Below are positions 45,489-55,022 of a stretch of DNA of 64,000 nucleotides, piece by piece. The position numbers were made by a program, and so were the translations under genes. The notes under the pieces are model-generated. The model searched no databases, was not told the origin of the DNA, and saw only the letters and a list, made by a program, of their open reading frames with translations. Each line of letters starts with the position of its first letter. Within the stretch, counting starts at the first letter, position 1. The DNA is from G963665545 sp963665545 (GTDB taxonomy: Bacteria > Pseudomonadota > Gammaproteobacteria > Xanthomonadales > SZUA-36): the NCBI GenBank assembly GCA_963665545.2, contig CAXXKZ010000012.1:124001-188000 (forward strand). The letters are read 5' to 3'.

Positions 45489-48308
45489 TCAGTCGCCCGC
45501 TTCCTCTTGCCGGGCGATTCGTACACCGCGGTCATCCCGGATCAGTTCGGTTCCAGGTGCCAACTTGAATGCCTCCGGGTCTTCTTCCACGAAGCTGTGC
45601 GCCGGTCTGGACTCCTCGACTTCACTTTTCAATTCGCTATCGGGTTCGAAATTGATGATCTGTTTCCAGCAGCGAGTGATGTCGTCACCGAATATCACCA
45701 CCAGGTCATCCAGGGCCGCCATGCCAAGGGCATGCGCCACGGCATCAGCCTCGCTCGGGATCACTTCTATGTCGCTGTCATCTACATCGTGCTCGAGCAA
45801 GCGGCCACGCAGCATCTGCGGTACTTCGTCGGGCCCTCGGCCGCGCCGCGCGTCGTCGGCTTTGCAGATGTAGTGCCCAAAATGTCCCTGGGCCTCGTCG
45901 GCAATGGCGATGATGTCTTCATCGCGACGGTCGCCCGGCGCCGCCAGCACCACGATGCGCCGTCCACTGACTTCGAGTCGGTCGACGAGCTGACACACAG
46001 CAGCCACGGCGGCTGGATTGTGACCGTAGTCCAGGATGACGCGGAAGGGGTGCTCGTCGAACACGTTCATCCGTCCAGGGGCCTGGAAGAAGGTTGTATT
46101 GAAAGTACGCAGGCCGTGCCGAATATCATCCAGCGACTTGCCCAGGCTGTAAGCCAGAGCCGCCGCGAACATCGCGTTTTGCACATTGTGGGTGGCCTTG
46201 CCTTCCATGGTGGCGGGAATCAGGTAAGTCCTAAGCAATGGAAAATGCGCGCCATTGTCGTACAGCGCGATCATGTCGCCGTTCATGCCCTGCTCCAACA
46301 CCACCGCCCGCCCGCCGGCGCGTACATGTTCCCGAACCAGTGAATGCGCCGGGTTCATCGTGACATAACAGAGCGTTTCGGCCTGCGTATAGTCCGCCAT
46401 CCGCAGGCAATGCTCATCGTCGGCATTGAGCACGACCGTATCGCGAGCCACCTCGACGACTACCCGTTTGATCTCAGCAAGTTGCTCAAGCGTATCAATG
46501 CCTTTAAGTCCAAGATGGTCCGAAGCAACATTCAGGCAGGCTGAAACATCGCTCTGGCGGTAGCCCATTCCGGCGCGGAGCAGGCCGCCCCGGGCGGTTT
46601 CCATGACCGCGATGTCCACCGAAGGATCCCGCAACACGATGCGCGCAGAAGCAGGGCCGGTCATGTCCCCGCGAACCGACAGGCGGCCATCGATATATAC
46701 ACCGTCCGTGGAACTCATGCCCACCGTGTGCCCGGCCGTTTCGAGAATGTGCGCCAGCATCCTGCAAGTGGTCGTTTTACCGTTGGTTCCGGTGATGCTG
46801 GCAATCGGAATCCGGGACGGCGAGCCTGGCGGAAACAACATGTCCATAACTTTGCCGGACACGTCCCGCGGCGAGCCCTTGGACGGCGCCACGTGCATGC
46901 GAAAGCCCGGTGCAGCATTGACTTCGACAATGGCCCCACCAATTTCCTTGTAAGACTGCGTGATGTCCGAGCTCAAAAAGTCCACGCCGCCAACATCCAG
47001 CCCCACCGCGTTGACCGCTCTTTCGGCCATTTCGCGGTTGTCCGGATGGGTGACGTCGGTCATATCAATGGCGATTCCACCGGTCGACAGGTTAGCGGTG
47101 GAACGCAGATAGAAGATCTCTCCTTTTGGCAAAACTGTATCTGCGCTGTGACCCGCCTCTTCCATCAGGCGCTCGGCCTGGTGATCCAACTCCAGCCGGG
47201 TCAGTACTTTTTCATGGCCGATGCCTCGTCGCGGGTCTTTGTTGACCTCATCCACCAACAAACTGATGGACTGTCGTCCGTCGCCGACGACGTGACCCGG
47301 CACACGTTTGGCCACGGCAACCAATTCACCATTGACCACGAGCATGCGGTGATCAAATCCTTCGATGTAGCTCTCCACCAGGACGCTGCGGCCGGTCGCG
47401 TGTTCGCGGGCCTGGCCATAGGCCACCCCAACCTGCTCTTCATCGACCAGGTTTATGGATACCCCACGGCCGTGATTGGCGTCCAGCGGCTTCACCACCA
47501 CGGGATGGCCGATGTGACGTGCTGCACGCACACATTGGTGTTCAGAGCGAACGACAATCTGATGTGGCACCGGCAACCCCAGGTCTTTGAGCAGGGTATG
47601 GGTGTCCTCTTTGTCACAGGAAATCTCCACCGCGATGTGAGGCGTCTTGCTGGTGATCGTCGCCTGGATGCGCTGCTGGTAGCGGCCGTGGCCGAATTGA
47701 ACCAGCGAATATTGATTCAAACGCTGGAACGGAATACCCCGCTCCTGCGCAGCCCTGACCAGCGAAGCTGTGCTCGGGCCCAGTTCCTTTCGCTGGGCAA
47801 AGCGGATGAAGATGTCGCGCTCATCTGCGAAATCAAAGTCGTCGTCGATTTCATCTTCAAATTGCGCCTGAAGTTCCCCCGGCAGCAGGCTGAACAGCAG
47901 TTGTCTCCCAATGCGCGCGGCTTCCAGGCCGACATCCTTCTGGTGATACTCAAAAACCATGTTGTAGCAACCATCAAACTCATCAGCGCTGCCCATACTG
48001 CGGGTGCGGCCAAAGGTGACCTCGGAACCCGCCATGTTCTGTAACTCAAGCGTGGCATGTTCCCAGATATGCGCCATCCAGGTCCCCTCGTCCTCACGCA
48101 ATCGGCGGATAAACCCGCCCGCTTCTCGATAGGAACAGCCATGCTCGGCCAGGCCCGGCAGCGCTGCCACCAGCCCACCAACAAAGGCCTCACCCAGACG
48201 GGCGGAGGGCCAGCCCTCCAAAACACCGATATCCACCTGGTGGCGGATCACCGGAAAGTGCGCGTAGAGGTTGGGGCCCTGGTAAACGTTGGTTGCTAAT
48301 AATTTCAT
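45489..48308 (-). CDS. cphA: Cyanophycin synthetase
   Basis: 939 residues. It makes the nitrogen store multi-L-arginyl-poly-L-aspartate from Asp, Arg and ATP. The N-terminal domain (1-~160) begins MKLLATNVYQGPNLYA. The ATP-grasp part has VVKPLDANHGRGVSIN (272-287) and EVNAAPGFR (462-470). The C-terminal Mur-ligase part has GTNGKTTT (507-514), MTGPASARIVLRDPSVDIAVMETARGGLLR and DYGHNPAAVAAV. All expected domains are intact. ATG 48308 is chosen since the leader further upstream does not match the family. cphB lies just upstream on the same strand, with 87 bases between. Confidence 0.96.
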   Translation of the reverse strand: MKLLATNVYQGPNLYAHFPVIRHQVDIGVLEGWPSARLGEAFVGGLVAALPGLAEHGCSYREAGGFIRRLREDEGTWMAHIWEHATLELQNMAGSEVTFGRTRSMGSADEFDGCYNMVFEYHQKDVGLEAARIGRQLLFSLLPGELQAQFEDEIDDDFDFADERDIFIRFAQRKELGPSTASLVRAAQERGIPFQRLNQYSLVQFGHGRYQQRIQATITSKTPHIAVEISCDKEDTHTLLKDLGLPVPHQIVVRSEHQCVRAARHIGHPVVVKPLDANHGRGVSINLVDEEQVGVAYGQAREHATGRSVLVESYIEGFDHRMLVVNGELVAVAKRVPGHVVGDGRQSISLLVDEVNKDPRRGIGHEKVLTRLELDHQAERLMEEAGHSADTVLPKGEIFYLRSTANLSTGGIAIDMTDVTHPDNREMAERAVNAVGLDVGGVDFLSSDITQSYKEIGGAIVEVNAAPGFRMHVAPSKGSPRDVSGKVMDMLFPPGSPSRIPIASITGTNGKTTTCRMLAHILETAGHTVGMSSTDGVYIDGRLSVRGDMTGPASARIVLRDPSVDIAVMETARGGLLRAGMGYRQSDVSACLNVASDHLGLKGIDTLEQLAEIKRVVVEVARDTVVLNADDEHCLRMADYTQAETLCYVTMNPAHSLVREHVRAGGRAVVLEQGMNGDMIALYDNGAHFPLLRTYLIPATMEGKATHNVQNAMFAAALAYSLGKSLDDIRHGLRTFNTTFFQAPGRMNVFDEHPFRVILDYGHNPAAVAAVCQLVDRLEVSGRRIVVLAAPGDRRDEDIIAIADEAQGHFGHYICKADDARRGRGPDEVPQMLRGRLLEHDVDDSDIEVIPSEADAVAHALGMAALDDLVVIFGDDITRCWKQIINFEPDSELKSEVEESRPAHSFVEEDPEAFKLAPGTELIRDDRGVRIARQEEAGD

Positions 48309-48395
48309 GCTTCGGGTCTCACGGGGGGTTGAAAATACTACAGGGGCAGGCTTCACGGCGCCAGTGAAGGAATTTTGGTCAGCGTCGGTGGTGGC

Positions 48396-49229
48396 TTAAG
48401 TCGGGCCGCTGGCCACTCGGGTTTCGATATTGAAGCAAGCGCCCGCTGCCAGTATGTGCAGCTTCAGGTCGGTCAATGTGACGGCCTGCGCGCGGCGCAC
48501 ATAACTCATCGAAGAATGGCGCAGGTCGGCCGGATCGATGACGGTCACGGTTCCCCGGCCAACGACCTCGAATTCTCCGTCCGGGGCGATAAAGGCCGCG
48601 GTATTCTCGTCAATTCCCAGGCCACAGACGAAGGGATTAAAGGACAAGGCCGAGAGCAATCTTCCCATCCGGCCACGCTGACTGAAGTGCTGATCGATGA
48701 TGACCCGGTTGGTCAATCCCAGGCCCGGGGCCAGTTCGACCCCGCTTTCGCGCGGTGATGGCCCGCCGCGGCCACCCGCGATCATGTGTTCGGACATAAT
48801 GGCGGCACCGGCAGATGTACCAGCGACCGGGATACCCTCGGCGTTCAGGCGGCGGATTGCACGAGCAACCGGCGTACCGCCCAGGATCGTGGACAAACGC
48901 AATTGATCACCACCGGTGATGAAGATGCCGCTGGCACGGTCGAGCACATCGAGAATTTCGGACTTGAAGCACTCCTCACGCCGCTCGACCGGAATACACT
49001 TGGCCTTGCCGCCGAGAGATTCGAACAAATCCCGATAGGCGGGGCCGGTTTCGCCCAACCTGGAGGCGGTGGGAATAACCAATATGCGCGCCCCCAGGTG
49101 ATCGGGCTTAGACTCAGAGCACAAGGCAACGAAACGCTCGAGTATCTGAGTGTCTTTTTTCTTACCTTCCGCACCGCCGATCGGAATCAGGTATCCGCGC
49201 TGCTGATGGGGCCGTGGGGTCGAGGGCAT
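48396..49229 (-). CDS. cphB: Cyanophycinase
   Basis: 277 residues, serine-type exopeptidase of the S51 family that hydrolyses cyanophycin to beta-Asp-Arg dipeptides. The family start is YLIPIGGAEGKKK, with ITGGDQLRL (104-112) and the nucleophile motif GTSAGA (137-142, Ser 139). It lies between cphA and iadA on the same strand, so synthesis and breakdown are encoded together. Confidence 0.95.
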   Translation of the reverse strand: MPSTPRPHQQRGYLIPIGGAEGKKKDTQILERFVALCSESKPDHLGARILVIPTASRLGETGPAYRDLFESLGGKAKCIPVERREECFKSEILDVLDRASGIFITGGDQLRLSTILGGTPVARAIRRLNAEGIPVAGTSAGAAIMSEHMIAGGRGGPSPRESGVELAPGLGLTNRVIIDQHFSQRGRMGRLLSALSFNPFVCGLGIDENTAAFIAPDGEFEVVGRGTVTVIDPADLRHSSMSYVRRAQAVTLTDLKLHILAAGACFNIETRVASGPT

Positions 49230-49253
49230 GGGGATTTCCGGGGGGCCGTGGAC

Positions 49254-50417
49254 TTACTGTTCAAACGCGCCGAACTTGACGCAGGCGCCATCGCGCACCA
49301 TCCAACGCCCCAGGGCCATCACATCACGCACTTGCCACGACGCGTCCAGGCTGACCAGATCGGCTGATGCCCCGGTGCGGATTGATCCCTTCCCCTCGAG
49401 TCTGAGAAGTCCGCTTACATTGCTGGTGAAAGCAGGCAGTATGCACTCCAGGCCGTGCCCACGCCGGGCCAGTTCCGCCAGGGATTCGGCAAGCGCCGCG
49501 GAAGTGGCAAAGCCCATTTCCGCCATCCGCCCCTGATCATCAAATACCGGCAGGCAGCCGCCGCCGTCTGAACTGATGGTCAGCTGCGCGGGCGCACCGC
49601 CCGCTTCCATGTAACGCTCCCAAGCGTCGGGCGCCGACCAGGCGTCATCGCCATCGCTGACGGGCATGGCAGTGACATCGATCGTCGCGCCTGCCCGACT
49701 GAGCGCACAGGCCTCATCAAACAGTGCCTTGCGGCGATTGACATGGGTGGGCTGAAACATGCGCGCAGGTAGCTCGGTCTCCTCAATCAGACGACGAACC
49801 ACTTGCAGGCCCCGCTGCCCGTCTCCGAGATGCAGGTGCAAAACGCCGGCCTTGCCACCGATCAGGCCGGCCACGTGAACATCGCCCGCGATGCGCGCAA
49901 GTTCGTCGAAAGTAGGTTGGCTGGAGCGGTGATCGCTGATCGCCAGTTCACCCATCCCGATGATGCAATCAATATTGACGATATCACCGCGAACCGAACC
50001 GGTTAGCGTTGTCGGCGGCAGGTGATATCCACCGGTCCAACACCACGCTGACAAGCCTTCCTCGCGCAGAGCCCGGGTCCGGGCGACGAGGTTGGCAGTA
50101 GAGCGGGTCTCATCGTCGGTTCCCAGCAAGCCCACGACCGAGGTCACGCCATGGCGGGTGAACTGGCTTAGAGGCACTGCCGGTGCCTGGGTGGAAAACC
50201 CGTCCTCTCCACCACCGCCGGTGACGTGGACGTGCGCGTCAACGAATCCGGGGATCAGCGATCTGCCTTCCAGATCGACCTCATCTGCCAACAGGCGATC
50301 ATCAAGGTGGGGTACCACGTCCCCCACGTACAAAATCCGGCCGCCGCCCACCAACACGCAGCCGATGCCGAGCGACTCGGGGGCGAAAATATTGGCGTTG
50401 TTAAGCAGCGTGAGCAT
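49254..50417 (-). CDS. iadA: Isoaspartyl dipeptidase (beta-aspartyl peptidase)
   Basis: 387 residues, binuclear zinc amidohydrolase that splits beta-Asp-Arg and related isoaspartyl dipeptides, completing cyanophycin use. Motifs: GFVDAHVHVTGGGGEDGF (metal-binding HxH), WTGGYHLPPTTLTGSVRGDIVNID, LHLHLGDG, QPTHVNR and the late ISSDGGG. The start is ATG 50417; the long frame open upstream has no support. It is first in a cyanophycin operon (iadA-cphB-cphA). Confidence 0.94.
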   Translation of the reverse strand: MLTLLNNANIFAPESLGIGCVLVGGGRILYVGDVVPHLDDRLLADEVDLEGRSLIPGFVDAHVHVTGGGGEDGFSTQAPAVPLSQFTRHGVTSVVGLLGTDDETRSTANLVARTRALREEGLSAWCWTGGYHLPPTTLTGSVRGDIVNIDCIIGMGELAISDHRSSQPTFDELARIAGDVHVAGLIGGKAGVLHLHLGDGQRGLQVVRRLIEETELPARMFQPTHVNRRKALFDEACALSRAGATIDVTAMPVSDGDDAWSAPDAWERYMEAGGAPAQLTISSDGGGCLPVFDDQGRMAEMGFATSAALAESLAELARRGHGLECILPAFTSNVSGLLRLEGKGSIRTGASADLVSLDASWQVRDVMALGRWMVRDGACVKFGAFEQ

Positions 50418-50534
50418 TGGGGCAGTTTTGAGTTTGTCAGTGGTTTGGGCGCGGCATTTTAGCGCTTTGAAGCCACAATTCATAGCAGTGCCCAACACGC
50501 AAAAAACGTGTCTGTAGCGGTAGCGAACGGTATA

Positions 50535-51389
50535 ATGCGCGGCTTCCTCGACGCCAGCCTGATGATGCCTACGTCCATACTGACCTTCCATTCCCAAAAT
50601 ATCGCCGGTGCTGACCACGCCAGCAACGACCATGTCGCACTAAGGCAAGACCTGGCGGCACTCCACGATGCGGGTTACCGCATCATTTCCCTGGATCACC
50701 TGCTTGAGGGGGTTGCCGGCGAAGACGCTTTCGCGTCCAGGCAGGTCGTGCTGACCTTTGATGACGGCTGCGACTTCGATGTGCGCGACATCGACTGGCC
50801 GGGTCACGGCCTGCAACGGAGCTTCCTCGGCATCATGGAGGATTTCGCGAAATCGGCTGGTGCCGGGAATCAACCTGGGCTGCAGCCTGGGATTCAACCT
50901 GGCTTGCATGCAACCACGTTCGTAATCGCCAGTCAGGAGGCCCGCGACGCGATCGACACCGCTTCCCTGCTCGGCAAAGACTGGATGAGTCACTCCTGGT
51001 GGGCCTCCGCCCAGGCACATCCCATGTTAAGCGTCGGCAATCACAGCTGGGACCACAATCATCGTGACTTTGCTGGCAAGGACAGTGGCAGCTTCCGCTC
51101 GGTGGATGATCACGCCCAGTGCTTGGCCCAGGTGGTGCGCTCTGCAGCCGCAATTGAAGCCCAGACGGGAATCTGGCCCCATTTTTTCGCCTATCCCTTC
51201 GGTGAATCCAGCCCCTACCTGAGAGATAAGTTCTTCCCCGACCATCCCGAGGTCCACGGTTGTCGCGCCGCAGTGGGCACCGAGGCGGGCTTTGTTACGG
51301 CCGACAGCAACATCTGGAACCTGCCCCGCTTCGTTTGCGGACGCGATTGGGATTCAGCGGAATCGCTAATTGAGCTGCTGGACGGGTGA
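50535..51389 (+). CDS. Polysaccharide deacetylase-like protein
   Basis: About 284 residues. CE4-type motifs: ILTFHSQNI near the start, VVLTFDDGCDFDV (the DD metal/base motif), GNHSWDHNHRD (HxxxH) and FFAYPFGESSPYL. It could deacetylate a polysaccharide. A 12-bp repeat makes NQPGLQPGIQPGL at 50871-50906. Start choice is open between ATG 50535 and 50565. The gene is divergent from iadA. It ends about 35 bases before the CTAG of mobile element B, with a hairpin (CCTGTTGACAGG) between. Confidence 0.8.
   Translation: MRGFLDASLMMPTSILTFHSQNIAGADHASNDHVALRQDLAALHDAGYRIISLDHLLEGVAGEDAFASRQVVLTFDDGCDFDVRDIDWPGHGLQRSFLGIMEDFAKSAGAGNQPGLQPGIQPGLHATTFVIASQEARDAIDTASLLGKDWMSHSWWASAQAHPMLSVGNHSWDHNHRDFAGKDSGSFRSVDDHAQCLAQVVRSAAAIEAQTGIWPHFFAYPFGESSPYLRDKFFPDHPEVHGCRAAVGTEAGFVTADSNIWNLPRFVCGRDWDSAESLIELLDG
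50871..50906. repeat. 12-bp in-frame tandem repeat, three units, partly diverged
   Basis: CARCCTGGGMTK-type units, three in a row, coding QPGL QPGI QPGL in the deacetylase-like gene. Confidence 0.8.
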
Positions 51390-51427
51390 GGGATTGAACT
51401 ACCCTAGATCCTGTTGACAGGACCTAG

Positions 51428-52107
51428 CTGTGAATTCCAGCAACGTTGTTCACAAAAGTGCGCCAAATTCTGGTTGAGTCTCAACTCATCGTTCAAATGG
51501 GCTGGGATATCTGCGTTTAGCATCTTTATCAGGGAGCCGGCTGAGAGTAACAGTGCTGCTTCCAGGACACGCCACACGGCGCCTGCGGCGCCTGCACATC
51601 CCTCGGCAATTGCTCCCGGCATGGCTCTACCTCCCACATCCATGTGGTCGTGTGGGCTCCTCTTGAAACATCCTGTTTCCCCGTTTTAATTTCCTTGGGT
51701 CCTGGAAGCAGCACTGTCACTCTTTCCGGCTTATTCCAACTTATGGCACATAGGGGTCACAGAAGTCGTCGATTTGGCGCGTGTGTCATGCCATTGGCGC
51801 CCCAGGGCGGTTGCGGTCATTTAAGCCCCAGGCGCCGCACCGTGACAGCAAAGTGTCATGAGGGGGTTGTGGTCCGCTCCATCAAGGTGGATGCCGAGGG
51901 ACGACAAGCGACTGGGTCGCTGGTCCATGGATGGACCAGCGAGGCGATAGGGAACAGGATGTTCCGTGGAGCCGACCCACCAAGCGCGGAGGAGTGAGGG
52001 AAGCCCATCGGGCCATCCGCCAGGAGCGAACCGCAATACCCTCATGGCGCTTTGCGGTAACGATGGCACCAAGCCTTAAGTGTGAACAACGTTGCTGGAA
52101 TTCACAG
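51428..52107. mobile_element. CTAG-bounded inverted-repeat element (copy B, long)
   Basis: About 680 bp between CTAG at 51424-51427 and CTAG at 52108-52111. Ends begin CTGTGAATTCCAGCAACGTT and are exact inverse copies over about 26 bp. Inside, a second long inverted repeat pairs AACAGTGCTGCTTCCAGGAC (about 51549-51568) with its complement near 51700-51720. Other parts match the 5.9-6.1 kb module (AAGCGACTGGGTCGC, ACCAAGCGCGGAG). No transposase is encoded. The right CTAG is the stop codon of the GST gene on the minus strand. Confidence 0.75.
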
Positions 52108-52707
52108 CTAGCCCGGCTCCCTGGCAATTGCACGCGCATATGCAGGCCGCGCCTGGCATCTTTCTACATATTCTGACAGCACCGCCTCGCCTTCCGGCAA
52201 CAGGCCAAATCGCAGAATGAAATCGACAGACGAGCCCAGCATGACATCGGCCGCCGAAAACTGCTCGCCAAGAATCCACGGGGCCGCCTGCAGTCCCGTT
52301 GACAGCGTCTCGATCATTAAGTCGAAACTCCCCCAGCCCGATTGGGTCCTGTTCGGCTCCAGGCCCTTGAATTTTTCCATCATGGCCGGTTCAATCACGC
52401 CAGGCGTGTAGACCATCCAGAACAGGTAGCTGCCTCGCCGCGAATCGTCGGTGGGCGGCGCCAGGCCCGAAGCGGGGTAACGATCTGCAAGATAAATTCC
52501 AATCGCGGCCGAATCCGCCATGGCGACATCGCCATCACTGATGGCAGGAACCTTGCCCATCGGGCTGGCGGCAACGAACCCCGGGTCGGCACGTGAATCC
52601 TCGCTACCGAGGTCGATTTGGCTGATCTCAAAGGGTTCTCCCAACTCTTCGAGCAGCCACATGATTCGTGCCGCCCGCGTTTGCGGTGTCCAGTAAAATC
52701 TGATCAT
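52108..52707 (-). CDS. Glutathione S-transferase family protein
   Basis: 199 residues, N-terminal thioredoxin-like domain (MIRFYWTPQTRAARIMWLLEELG, SPMGKVPAISDGD, MADSAAIGIYLADRYP), then an all-helical C-terminal domain (APWILGEQFSAADVMLGSSVDF). It conjugates or uses glutathione; the substrate is unknown. ATG 52707 has GGAGAGAGGA just upstream. The TAG stop lies in CTAG that bounds a repeat element, so the original 3' end may have been altered; the protein end (AREPG) looks plausible. Confidence 0.85.
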   Translation of the reverse strand: MIRFYWTPQTRAARIMWLLEELGEPFEISQIDLGSEDSRADPGFVAASPMGKVPAISDGDVAMADSAAIGIYLADRYPASGLAPPTDDSRRGSYLFWMVYTPGVIEPAMMEKFKGLEPNRTQSGWGSFDLMIETLSTGLQAAPWILGEQFSAADVMLGSSVDFILRFGLLPEGEAVLSEYVERCQARPAYARAIAREPG

Positions 52708-52914
52708 TCCTCTCTCCTGCCCATGCGGCAATGCCTTTCAAGAACCCGTGGAGGTGTCATCCGGCCTCGTTTTGAACCTCCACCCATAGTGCACTTGCGC
52801 GCCTGGACGATCAAGGAAGGGATGCTGAAGTCACTATTGTGCTGGACAAATCCTGTTTTGAATCGGATTATGATCCGCCATGATGACATTTCAGGTCACC
52901 GGCAGAGAGCAACG

Positions 52915-53718
52915 ATGAATTATTCCGATTTTCAACACCTTCTTTTCGAACACCGCGAGAAAAAAATCACACTGGTTACACTCAACCGGCCTGAAAAAAT
53001 GAATGCAGCCAACGACCGCATGCACTGGGAATTGACCCAGGTTTGGGACGTCCTCAATGAGGACGATGAGGTCAACGTCGTGGTGGTCACGGGTGCAGGT
53101 GATCGCGCTTTTTCTGCGGGCGGAGATCTGGAATGGGTAGACCGAATGGTCGGTAACCCGGAATTGATCGCCTCGGTCCAAAAAGAAGCGGCGGATCTGG
53201 TTTACGGCATTTTGCGTTGCCAGAAACCCATCATATCTGCCATCAACGGTGTTGCAGTGGGTGCCGGCCTGGTGGTCGCTCTTTTGGCCGATATCAGCAT
53301 CATGTCGGACCGGGCCCGAATCTCAGACGGGCACACCCGAATAGGTGTCAGCGCCGGGGACCACGCGGCAATTATCTGGCCGCTGCTGTGCGGCATGGCC
53401 AAAGCCAAATATTACCTGATGACGGCGGATTTTATTGAAGCCGAAGAGGCCGAGCGGATGGGCATGGTGACCCGCTGCGTGCCGCACGAAACCGTTTTGG
53501 ACGAAGCCTTCAAGGTCGCAGTCGCCCTCGCCGAAGGCAGCCAGGGCGCCATTCGCGGCACCAAGCAGGTACTCAACGGCTGGATCACCATGTTTGCGCC
53601 CATTTTCGAGAATTCCCTGCGCATGGAAATGCAGGGCTTCATGAGCGCTGACGCGCGTGAGGGCGCCGACGCATTCAAGGAAAAGCGCAAGCCTGTATTT
53701 CCATCAGCCGCCTCTTAA
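52915..53718 (+). CDS. Enoyl-CoA hydratase/isomerase family protein
   Basis: 267 residues of the crotonase fold: VTLNRPEKMNAAN, FSAGGDLEWVDR (oxyanion hole 1), INGVAVGAGLVVALLADISIMSD (oxyanion hole 2), RIGVSAGDHAA and a C-terminal FKEKRKPVF. It would act in beta-oxidation or a related CoA pathway; the exact reaction is open. ATG 52915 fits the family start, with AGAGAG upstream. It is convergent with the epimerase gene, overlapping by four bases. Confidence 0.88.
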   Translation: MNYSDFQHLLFEHREKKITLVTLNRPEKMNAANDRMHWELTQVWDVLNEDDEVNVVVVTGAGDRAFSAGGDLEWVDRMVGNPELIASVQKEAADLVYGILRCQKPIISAINGVAVGAGLVVALLADISIMSDRARISDGHTRIGVSAGDHAAIIWPLLCGMAKAKYYLMTADFIEAEEAERMGMVTRCVPHETVLDEAFKVAVALAEGSQGAIRGTKQVLNGWITMFAPIFENSLRMEMQGFMSADAREGADAFKEKRKPVFPSAAS

Positions 53719-54824
53719 GATTGCGCCTGCCACGCGGCGAGCACCTTGGCTTCCTTTGCGGGATCAAGCCCGGCGCGGGTGAAGACCTGATTCTCTGCGC
53801 TTTGTGAATTATGCCATTCATGCGTGGCCATCGCGGTGTCGGCCAGCGTGCGGAAGCCCATTCCCGCGTCGATGCTGGATTGGTTTTCGAACAGCATGCC
53901 CGTGAGTTGGCGCGACATGTTCCACATCGGTAATTCACCGCCATCCACGCCCTGAGCCTGGAGGAATTCATCATCCACCCAGTGGAAACGCACCGGGCTG
54001 CTGGTCGTGGCGCGAATCGCCTGCAGCATGCCTGCGTAGGACATGACGCCATCCGGCCCGGACGCGTTGTATATACCGGGCTGGTCTGTCTCGACAAGGT
54101 GTACCGTGAATTCGGCAAGATCGCGAACGTCGATCAGCCCGAAGCTGTTACCTGAACCACCTGGAATAATGATGTCGCCACCGCGGTGGATGCGCTCTAC
54201 CCACCAGGTATAGCATTGCGTCGTGTCGCCCGGTCCCGCGACATAAGTCGGACGAACAATGGTGGAGGCTTCGCCATAGATGTCTTCAACATACTTTTCA
54301 CACACGACCTTGAAGGCCCCGTGGTATTTGCCGACATCTTCTGAATCGGGCTCGGCCAGCGCCGCCAGCGCGGAACCCGGATTGCCGGCTGACTTGGGCA
54401 CGTAGGGTGTCTCAACATTCTCAAAGTCGTAGACGGCCACAGTAGAAGTGAACAGGTAGCGGCCGACGCGCCCGTGCAACAGTGCAGCAGAATCTTTGAC
54501 GTGGCGTGGCACGTAGCCCGAGTTGTCAATGACGGCATCCCACTGACCGGTTTTTAGCGAGTCGAGGCCGTTGTCCCGGTCTCCCACCAGCCGTTTTGCC
54601 TCGGGGAACAGATCCGTGTTACTGCGGCCACGGTTAAACAAGATCACTTCATGCCCCCGCTCCAGCAGCGTGCGAACCACGTGGGGGCCAATAAAGCCCG
54701 TGCCGCCGAGGACCAACACGCTCAGGGGTTTGGCCGTTGCACCATGGGCGCCGGGCATAAAGGCGGCTGCACTGAGGCCGATTGCACCAGCGCCAAGCAG
54801 CAGCTCACGTCGATTGATTATCAT
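53715..54824 (-). CDS. NAD-dependent epimerase/dehydratase with exported-type leader
   Basis: 369 residues. The leader NRRELLLGAGAIGLSAAAF resembles a Tat or Sec signal, unusual for this fold. The Rossmann motif GGTGFIG follows at about 40, with typical SDR-like segments (STVAVYDF, PTYVAGPGDTTQCYTWW, GLIDVRDLAEFTVHL). The usual YxxxK catalytic pair is not clear (KYHGAFK). The product may be periplasmic. The substrate is unknown. Divergent from the amine dehydrogenase operon. Confidence 0.78.
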   Translation of the reverse strand: MIINRRELLLGAGAIGLSAAAFMPGAHGATAKPLSVLVLGGTGFIGPHVVRTLLERGHEVILFNRGRSNTDLFPEAKRLVGDRDNGLDSLKTGQWDAVIDNSGYVPRHVKDSAALLHGRVGRYLFTSTVAVYDFENVETPYVPKSAGNPGSALAALAEPDSEDVGKYHGAFKVVCEKYVEDIYGEASTIVRPTYVAGPGDTTQCYTWWVERIHRGGDIIIPGGSGNSFGLIDVRDLAEFTVHLVETDQPGIYNASGPDGVMSYAGMLQAIRATTSSPVRFHWVDDEFLQAQGVDGGELPMWNMSRQLTGMLFENQSSIDAGMGFRTLADTAMATHEWHNSQSAENQVFTRAGLDPAKEAKVLAAWQAQS

Positions 54825-54943
54825 AAAATTCTCCAGATTGGGTGACCCACACAGGACCGAACCGAATCATCATTATTAATGTTCGGCCGGCAAGTCAATA
54901 GCGGGAGTCGGCTACCTGCCACAAAGAAGTCGGTTTTGCTTTG

Positions 54944-54958
54944 ATCTCAAGCTGAGAT
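54944..54958. promoter_or_regulatory. Perfect palindrome upstream of the amine dehydrogenase operon
   Basis: ATCTCAAGCTGAGAT (6-bp arms, 3-base centre) lies about 65 bases before the mauB-like start, in the divergent space. It has the look of an operator, but no regulator gene is in view. Confidence 0.35.
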
Positions 54959-55022
54959 TATCCTTGGTATCTGGGCCGAGTGTACTGCATTGTAATTAGT
55001 GGCCCTTTTCTGAGGTTGCAAG

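Noticed and set aside
51414..51689. A 91-residue frame inside element B as transposase
   Set aside because: It starts within the terminal repeat, is rich in Ser, Ala and Pro, has no DDE-type motif, and covers palindromes.
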